Of a DNA stretch of 39,981 bases, positions 33,181 through 39,981 are shown one piece after another. The stretch lies in NCBI GenBank assembly GCA_011947345.1, contig JAAVTG010000278.1:1-39981 (forward strand), given 5' to 3'. How positions within the stretch are numbered: the first letter of the stretch is position 1; the number at the start of each line of letters is the position of its first letter. The notes under the pieces were generated by a model. The model did no database searches, was not told the origin of the DNA, and worked only from the letters and a program-made list of their open reading frames with translations. The position numbers were made by a program, and so were the translations under genes. Source of the stretch: Phytophthora quininea. Lineage: Eukaryota; Oomycota; Peronosporomycetes; Peronosporales; Peronosporaceae.

Positions 33181-34279
33181 AGAATAATTATTTGAGTATG
33201 TGATTATGAGACAAATGGTGTGTAAGGTCGGAATACGTGTAGCAACTGAATGTGCGTTTGTAGGTTTTAATATTTGTACAGTACAAGTGTATGCAGAGTA
33301 TAATTGGAGGTTGGGAAGTGTGTTGTAGAGGAGAATATGTGTAGAATAAGCGTGTTGTATTGTATGTGTGTGTATGGGAACGACAAAAACGTGTATAATA
33401 GTTAATGAAACGACGATTAAGGATAGGTAGTGTTAAACGGTTATGGGTAATTATGAGTGTGAGAGTGTTGTTGGGAATAGTATGAAGGCGAGTGAGTGTA
33501 AATTTGTGTAGAGTATGAGTAGGTGTAGAATATGAGTGTGTAGAGTGGGAATGTATGCAGAGAATGAGTGTTATTGTGTATGGATGTGTTAGTGTTTGAG
33601 TGTAAATAGTATATGGTTTGAGTAAAAATGAAAGTGTAAATAGTATGATTTGGTGATAGGTAAATGAGAAAGATAGAGTGGGAGTGAAGAAAAAGAAAAT
33701 AATGATAATAGTTGATTATAATGAGATGGATTGGGATTGATAGGAAAGGTGATTTGAATGGTTTGATAGAGTTAGTTAGAGTTAGTTAGTAATGTGGAAA
33801 AATGAGAAGAATAAGAAGTATGAAGAGAGTATGGATGGTATATAATAGTGTAATAGTGTATATAAGTGTTAGTGTATGAGGTGTGTAAGAGTAGATATGT
33901 AGATATTGTATAGAGAAGTATGAGTATGTGAAATAGGAAGGTTTATAGAAGGAATATGTAGAGAATAAATGGGTGTAGTGTAAAATATGAGTGTGTAAGA
34001 TAAGAGTGTGTGAGAAGAGAAAAAATGGAGTTGAGGAAGGAATAGAGAAATTTGAGTTATAGAAAATTGAAGAAAAAATATGGATGTTTGTAAGTATGAG
34101 TGTATGTAAAGTATGGGTGTTTGTGATGAATATAGTGTATGTGAAGTGTGAGTGTGTGTAGAGTAAGAGTATAAGTAGAGTGAGTGTGTGTAGAGTATGA
34201 GTGAATGTAGAGTGTGAGTGTGTGAAAAGTGTGAGTGTTGTAGGGTTTGAGTGTTGTAGGGTTTAGGGTTTAGTAGAGG
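33181..34279 (+). repeat. C-poor GT/GA-rich tract, C-free from 33559 to 34279
   Basis: It is made of irregular GAGTGTGTGTAGAGTATGAGTG-like words and GTTAGTTAGAGTTAG runs. There are 18 C residues in 33181-33558 and none at all in the next 721 nt. The minus-strand reading frame here uses no codon containing G, consistent with this. It is not a simple microsatellite, because word order and A content vary. Confidence 0.85.
34241..34273 (+). repeat. Telomere-like TTTAGGG motif
   Basis: TAGGGTTT at 34241-34248, then TAGGGTTTAGGGTTTAG at 34257-34273, at the exact right end of the C-free tract. The G-rich strand is the + strand. Confidence 0.6.
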
Positions 34280-35108
34280 CGTTCCTGGAAAATTGAACCT
34301 TGGGATTTCTATGAAACTTTGCACACATATGTATCTCGTTGAGACGTAGCTGCATGCAAATTTTGAACCTTGGAAGTTGACTCGAAGTTTGTATACTGAT
34401 AAAAAACTGGTTTTCTTAGAAAGGACAACTTAAACATATGTTTTTCTCAGCGGAAATGAACTAGCAATGGTCGATTTAGTGGGGTAGAGCAAGGTCCTGT
34501 CTCATGTAGTCTACTGGAACACTGTCAAATCGCATAAATTGATGAGATGGGTACATCGTACAAGAAAAGTCACGGTACTTCTTCTGAAACGGACGCATTT
34601 GACAAAATTTCACTTAAGTACGAAACTACCCTATGGAATATTCTGTATGACGGGTCGGACTTCACCCAAAATGAAGTACCGTAAATATTCGATTAAGTAC
34701 GATTTAAGTACGGAACAAAATTCTAAAATGTACTTTTAAACGTGCGCAAATGACTTTACGAAAAAATGTTGGTAGAGATTTTGAGTACTTTCAGCCATAT
34801 TGGGGGCCTTCTGCAGACAAAGTTTGATAACATATGGACACCTCTATTGGCGCTAGATGTTCTGGACGGCAGGTTTAAGAAATTACTATTCAAATGTTTT
34901 GCATCTATGCACCTATAGTCACTATAAGTGACACCATAAATGGCGTTTTGTTCCTATAGATATATAAAGACATAATTTTCGCGGCCAAACGAACAGTTCA
35001 ATATTGAGAATTCACAGCTGTATATACAGAAATATAAGCTTTCCGGTGACAGACTGTATCTTGACAAAAAGGTACATTAACAGGAAAATGGACAGAATCT
35101 CCGTTTTA
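34280..35108. other. AT-rich unique DNA with no gene seen
   Basis: TTGAACCTTGG occurs twice (near 34292 and 34365) and TTAAGTACG three times (near 34614-34712). The sequence looks like non-coding transposon DNA, but no terminal repeats or coding frame support that. Confidence 0.35.
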
Positions 35109-35625
35109 GAGTAATTTAAAAGTGAGTATGGGCATAAGGTAAACATAAACGGTAGGGAGGCAGTGCCAGTAGTTGGCAGAGATGGGGCGGAGGGAGAGAT
35201 GGGGGTATGGACGGGGCGACAGCATGAAACCGAGTCGGAAACAGTCGAAATGCCGTTGCGCGCCGTGTTGGAGTGGTTTAAAAGTGAGTATGGGCATAAG
35301 GTAAACATAAACGGTAGGCAGTGCCAGTAGTTGGCAGAGATGGGGCGGAGGGAGAGATGGGTGTATGGACGGGGCGAGCATGAAACCGAGTCGGAAACAG
35401 TAGAAATGCCGTTACGCGCTGTTTTGGAGTGGTTTTGACGTGAGTATGGGAGTCGGGTGGACATAGACGGTTGGGAGGTGGTGGCAGTAGTTGACAAATG
35501 GTGGTAGTGGTTGGCAAGGATGGGGCGGAGGGAGAGATGGGGGTATGGACGGGGCGAGAGCATGACCTGAGTCGGAAACAGTAGAAATGCAGTTGTCCCC
35601 TGTTTTGGAGTTGTAATGAAATGGT
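35109..35625 (+). repeat. Three-copy tandem repeat, about 156-180 bp unit
   Basis: Aligned unit starts are near 35121, 35283 and 35439. Shared parts are GTGAGTATGGGCATAAGG, GCAGTAGTTGGCA, GATGGGGCGGAGGGAGAGAT, GTATGGACGGGGCGA, GAGTCGGAAACAGTAGAAAT and TGTTTTGGAGT. The third unit has an internal duplication around GTGGCAGTAGTTGACAAATG. Strongly purine-rich on the + strand. Minus-strand frames here are repeat shadows. Confidence 0.8.
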
Positions 35626-35678
35626 TGATGAAGGATAAAATGTGTGCGTATGTTTGTGTTGGTAAATGGAAAGTGAAC

Positions 35679-36023
35679 ATATAGTTAGAGTTAGTTAGAG
35701 TTAGTTTGTTGAGAGAGTGGAAATATTCGAGTATGGGAATGATATGAAGTAATGAAAAGGAATAGAGAAGTGTTGTAGAAAGAAGAAAAATGTAAAATGG
35801 TTGAATGAATAAAGGAATAAAGTAAGTTTGTTGTATGTGAAATAGGTAAAGATATATTGTGAAATGTAAGGTAAAATATTTAAAAAGTGTGTTATAGTGT
35901 GGGAATTTTAGAGTATAAGTATAAGTGTGTATGAAGTGTGAGTATGTGAAGAGTGTGAGTGTGTGTAGAGTGTGAGTGTTGTAGAGTGTGAGTGTTGTAG
36001 GGTTTAGGGTTTAGGTTTAGGGG
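35679..36023 (+). repeat. Second C-poor tract, C-free from 35729 to 36023
   Basis: It begins with AGTTAGAGTTAGTTAGAG like the middle of the first tract (33769-33790), passes through GAGTGTGTGTAGAGTGTGAG words, and ends in GTTGTAGGGTTTAGGGTTTA like the first. Only one C (35728) occurs in 35679-36023. Probably a diverged copy of the same dispersed element end. Confidence 0.8.
35998..36023 (+). repeat. Telomere-like TTTAGGG motif
   Basis: TAGGGTTTAGGGTTTAGG followed by TTTAGGGG, about three units with one shortened, in the same orientation as at 34257-34273. Confidence 0.65.
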
Positions 36024-36182
36024 CCGACACCAGCAGTCGGACGTCCCCGTTCCCTTCGTTTCAATATCCATGGCCCCGGACGTCCCCGGACGTGCTTGAT
36101 GTGGTGGTGGATGTTCGGACGTTCCGACATTTAGACGTTCCGTATTTCATCCGGGCCTTAACGTTCGCAAAGATCTTGCTAA
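36024..36182. other. Junction segment rich in ACGT motifs
   Basis: GC-rich DNA between the telomere-like repeat and the minisatellite. GGACGTCC, GGACGTGC, GGACGTTCC, AGACGTTCC and AACGTTCG recur six times. The minus strand is open and reads out of the satellite to a TGA at 36061, but nothing shows that it is coding. Confidence 0.4.
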
Positions 36183-39100
36183 TAGTGCGGGGGATTGATT
36201 GTGGCCGTGTGTGCGCGAGTTTGCGTTGGTGTGGGCCGTCCATAATCCCCATGCTTGGTCGTTTTGAGTGGGCGGTCCCGTGTGTCCCGTGTGTCCCGTG
36301 TGTCCCGTGTCGGTCTGCGTGGTGGTAGTGCGGGGGATTGATTGTGGCCGTGTGTGCGCGAGTTTGCGTTGGTGTGGGCCGTCCATAATCCCCATGCTTG
36401 GTCGTTTTGAGTGGGCGGTCCCGTGTGTCCCGTGTGTCCCGTGTGTCCCGTGTCGGTCTGCGTGGTGGTAGTGCGGGGGATTGATTGTGGCCGTGTGCGC
36501 GAGAGTTTGCGTTGGTGTGGGCCGTCCATAATCCCCATGCTTGGTCGTTTTGAGTGGGCGGTCCCGTGTGTCCCGTGTGTCCCGTGTGTCCCGTGTCGGT
36601 CTGCGTGGTGGTAGTGCGGGGGATTGATTGTGGCCGTGTGTGCGCGAGTTTGCGTTGGTGTGGGCCGTCCATAATCCCCATGCTTGGTCGTTTTGAGTGG
36701 GCGGTCCCGTGTGTCCCGTGTGTCCCGTGTGTCCCGTGTGTCCCGTGTCGGTCTGCGTGGTGGTAGTGCGGGGATTGATTGTGGCCGTGTGTGCGCGAGA
36801 GTTTGCGTTGGTGTGGGCCGTCCATAATCCCCATGCTTGGTCGTTTTGAGTGGGCGGTCCCGTGTGTCCCGTGTGTCCCGTGTGTCCCGTGTCGGTCTGC
36901 GTGGTGGTAGTGCGGGGGATTGATTGTGGCCGTGTGTGCGCGAGAGTTTGCGTTGGTGTGGGCCGTCCATAATCCCCATGCTTGGTCGTTTTGAGTGGGC
37001 GGTCCCGTGTGTCCCGTGTGTCCCGTGTGTCCCGTGTCGGTCTGCGTGGTGGTAGTGCGGGGGATTGATTGTGGCCGTGTGTGCGCGAGAGTTTGCGTTG
37101 GTGTGGGCCGTCCATAATCCCCATGCTTGGTCGTTTTGAGTGGGCGGTCCCGTGTGTCCCGTGTGTCCCGTGTGTCCCGTGTGTCCGTGTGTCCCGTGTC
37201 GGTCTGCGTGGTGGTAGTGCGGGGGATTGATTGTGGCCGTGTGTGCGCGAGAGTTTGCGTTGGTGTGGGCCGTCCATAATCCCCATGCTTGGTCGTTTTG
37301 AGTGGGCGGTCCCGTGTGTCCCGTGTGTCCCGTGTGTCCCGTGTGTCCCGTGTCGGTCTGCGTGGTGGTAGTGCGGGGGATTGATTGTGGCCGTGTGTGC
37401 GCGAGTTTGCGTTGGTGTGGGCCGTCCATAATCCCCATGCTTGGTCGTTTTGAGTGGGCGGTCCCGTGTGTCCCGTGTGTCCCGTGTGTCCCGTGTGTCC
37501 CGTGTCGGTCTGCGTGGTGGTAGTGCGGGGGATTGATTGTGGCCGTGTGTGCGCGAGTTTGCGTTGGTGTGGGCCGTCCATAATCCCCATGCTTGGTCGT
37601 TTTGAGTGGGCGGTCCCGTGTGTCCCGTGTGTCCCGTGTGTCCCGTGTGTCCCGTGTCGGTCTGCGTGGTGGTAGTGCGGGGGATTGATTGTGGCCGTGT
37701 GTGCGCGAGAGTTTGCGTTGGTGTGGGCCGTCCATAATCCCCATGCTTGGTCGTTTTGAGTGGGCGGTCCCGTGTGTCCCGTGTGTCCCGTGTGTCCCGT
37801 GTCGGTCTGCGTGGTGGTAGTGCGGGGGATTGATTGTGGCCGTGTGTGCGCGAGTTTGCGTTGGTGTGGGCCGTCCATAATCCCCATGCTTGGTCGTTTT
37901 GAGTGGGCGGTCCCGTGTGTCCCGTGTGTCCCGTGTGTCCCGTGTGTCCCGTGTCGGTCTGCGTGGTGGTAGTGCGGGGGATTGATTGTGGCCGTGTGTG
38001 CGCGAGTTTGCGTTGGTGTGGGCCGTCCATAATCCCCATGCTTGGTCGTTTTGAGTGGGCGGTCCCGTGTGTCCCGTGTGTCCCGTGTGTCCCGTGTGTC
38101 CCGTGTCGGTCTGCGTGGTGGTAGTGCGGGGGATTGATTGTGGCCGTGTGTGCGCGAGAGTTTGCGTTGGTGTGGGCCGTCCATAATCCCCATGCTTGGT
38201 CGTTTTGAGTGGGCGGTCCCGTGTGTCCCGTGTGTCCCGTGTGTCCCGTGTCGGTCTGCGTGGTGGTAGTGCGGGGGATTGATTGTGGCCGTGTGTGCGC
38301 GAGTTTGCGTTGGTGTGGGCCGTCCATAATCCCCATGCTTGGTCGTTTTGAGTGGGCGGTCCCGTGTGTCCCGTGTGTCCCGTGTGTCCCGTGTGTCCCG
38401 TGTCGGTCTGCGTGGTGGTAGTGCGGGGATTGATTGTGGCCGTGTGTGCGCGAGAGTTTGCGTTGGTGTGGGCCGTCCATAATCCCCATGCTTGGTCGTT
38501 TTGAGTGGGCGGTCCCGTGTGTCCCGTGTGTCCCGTGTGTCCCGTGTCGGTCTGCGTGGTGGTAGTGCGGGGGATTGATTGTGGCCGTGTGCGCGAGAGT
38601 TTGCGTTGGTGTGGGCCGTCCATAATCCCCATGCTTGGTCGTTTAGTGGGCGGTCCCGTGTGTCCCGTGTGTCCCGTGTCCCGTGTGTCCCGTGTCGGTC
38701 TGCGTGGTGGTAGTGCGGGGGATTGATTGTGGCCGTGTGTGCGCGAGTTTGCGTTGGTGTGGGCCGTCCATAATCCCCATGCTTGGTCGTTTTGAGTGGG
38801 CGGTCCCGTGTGTCCCGTGTCCCGTGTGTCCCGTGTGTCCCGTGTCGGTCTGCGTGGTGGTAGTGCGGGGGATTGATTGTGGCCGTGTGTGCGCGAGAGT
38901 TTGCGTTGGTGTGGGCCGTCCATAATCCCCATGCTTGGTCGTTTTGAGTGGGCGGTCCCGTGTGTCCCGTGTGTCCCGTGTGTCCCGTGTCGGTCTGCGT
39001 GGTGGTAGTGCGGGGATTGATTGTGGCCGTGTGTGCGCGAGTTTGCGTTGGTGTGGGCCGTCCATAATCCCCATGCTTGGTCGTTTTGAGTGGGCGGTCC

Positions 39101-39981
39101 CGTGTGTCCCGTGTGTCCCGTGTGTCCCGTGTCGGTCTGCGTGGTGGTAGTGCGGGGGATTGATTGTGGCCGTGTGTGCGCGAGTTTGCGTTGGTGTGGG
39201 CCGTCCATAATCCCCATGCTTGGTCGTTTTGAGTGGGCGGTCCCGTGTGTCCCGTGTGTCCCGTGTGTCCCGTGTCGGTCTGCGTGGTGGTAGTGCGGGG
39301 ATTGATTGTGGCCGTGTGCGCGAGTTTGCGTTGGTGTGGGCCGTCCATAATCCCCATGCTTGGTCGTTTTGAGTGGGCGGTCCCGTGTTGTCCCGTGTGT
39401 CCCGTGTGTCCCGTGTCGGTCTGCGTGGTGGTAGTGCGGGGGATTGATTGTGGCCGTGTGTGCGCGAGTTTGCGTTGGTGTGGGCCGTCCATAATCCCCA
39501 TGCTTGGTCGTTTTGAGTGGGCGGTCCCGTGTGTCCCGTGTGTCCCGTGTGTCCCGTGTGTCCCGTGTCGGTCTGCGTGGTGGTAGTGCGGGGGATTGAT
39601 TGTGGCCGTGTGTGCGCGAGTTTGCGTTGGTGTGGGCCGTCCATAATCCCCATGCTTGGTCGTTTTGAGTGGGCGGTCCCGTGTGTCCCGTGTGTCCCGT
39701 GTGTCCCGTGTGTCCCGTGTCGGTCTGCGTGGTGGTAGTGCGGGGGATTGATTGTGTGTGCGCGAGTTTGCGTTGGTGTGGGCCGTCCATAATCCCCATG
39801 CTTGGTCGTTTTGAGTGGGCGGTCCCGTGTCCCGTGTGTCCCGTGTGTCCTGTCCCACGTGCCCGTGTGTCCCGTGTCGGTCTGCGTGGTGGTAGTGCGG
39901 GGGATTGATTGTGGCCGTGTGTGCGCGAGAGTTTGCGTTGGTGTGGGCCGTCCATAATCCCCATGCTTGGTCGTTTTGAGT
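36183..39981 (+). repeat. 143/152-bp GC-rich minisatellite, 26 units, continuing beyond the window
   Basis: CCATAATCCCCATGC marks each unit, at 36240, 36383, 36526, 36669, 36822 and so on to 39952. Common periods are 143 and 152 bp, differing by one 9-bp GTGTGTCCC subunit (usually 4 or 5 CCC runs per unit). Smaller variants are GCGAGTTTG or GCGAGAGTTTG and a G4 or G5 run before ATTGATTG. The units lack TTA, CTA and TCA, so all three minus frames stay open for nearly 3.8 kb. Since 143 and 152 are not multiples of 3, the three peptides rotate from unit to unit. I call it non-coding satellite DNA. Confidence 0.93.

Noticed and set aside
33869..34324. 151-codon minus-strand ORF rich in His, Thr, Ser, Leu, Tyr
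   Set aside because: It is the translation of the G-free complement of the C-free tract, so stops are depleted by composition.
34539..34739. 66-codon plus-strand ORF
   Set aside because: No motif, AT-rich, and overlaps TTAAGTACG short repeats; likely chance.
35012..35680. 222-codon minus-strand ORF
   Set aside because: It covers the three-copy tandem repeat and shows repeated peptides. No recognisable domain.
36061..39964. Long minus-strand ORFs of 780 to 1265 codons as a repetitive protein gene
   Set aside because: The unit length is not a multiple of 3, all three frames are equally open, and the peptides rotate between units. That is composition, not coding.
1..39981. Linked 18S-5.8S-28S rDNA, tRNA or U6 genes near the 5S array
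   Set aside because: I looked for these on both strands and recognised none.

Overview
The window is eukaryotic repeat DNA with very few genes. Three things show this: a tandem array of eukaryote-type 5S rRNA genes with an internal Pol III control region, TTTAGGG-type telomere-like motifs, and a degenerate gene with a GTAAGT...CAG intron-like interval. TTTAGGG telomeres occur in plants, oomycetes and other stramenopiles and many algae. An oomycete-like protist is my best guess, but nothing here proves it.

Layout. (1) 1-28808: 57 near-complete 5S genes, one damaged copy and one 12-nt stub, all on the + strand. The first units are 548-558 bp long (L type). They pass through a transitional zone into a very homogeneous 483-493 bp form (S type, mode 492). 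The array starts before the window and ends at 28808, 12 nt into a 5S gene. (2) 28809-30074: low-copy DNA with a frameshifted minus-strand coding remnant that may derive from a Ulp1/SENP-like peptidase. (3) 30075-33180: a frameshifted, unrecognised plus-strand gene remnant (30721-32043) between two occurrences of one repeat family. That family is a single 129-bp unit on the left and about 5.5 tandem units on the right. (4) 33181-34279: a C-poor tract whose last 721 nt contain no C on the + strand and end in TTTAGGG-like repeats. (5) 34280-35108: AT-rich unique DNA. (6) 35109-36023: three copies of a 156-180 bp repeat, then a second C-poor tract (295 nt C-free), again ending in TTTAGGG-like repeats. 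(7) 36183-39981: 26 units of a 143/152-bp GC-rich minisatellite running off the right edge.

The only clearly functional genes are the 5S rRNA genes, which supply the small RNA of the large ribosomal subunit. The rest looks like heterochromatic or subtelomere-like sequence. No defence, biosynthetic or other multi-gene system is visible. The oddest features are the completely C-free tracts that end in telomere-like repeats, the missing T4 Pol III terminator after most 5S genes, and a minisatellite open in all three minus frames although its unit is not a multiple of three.
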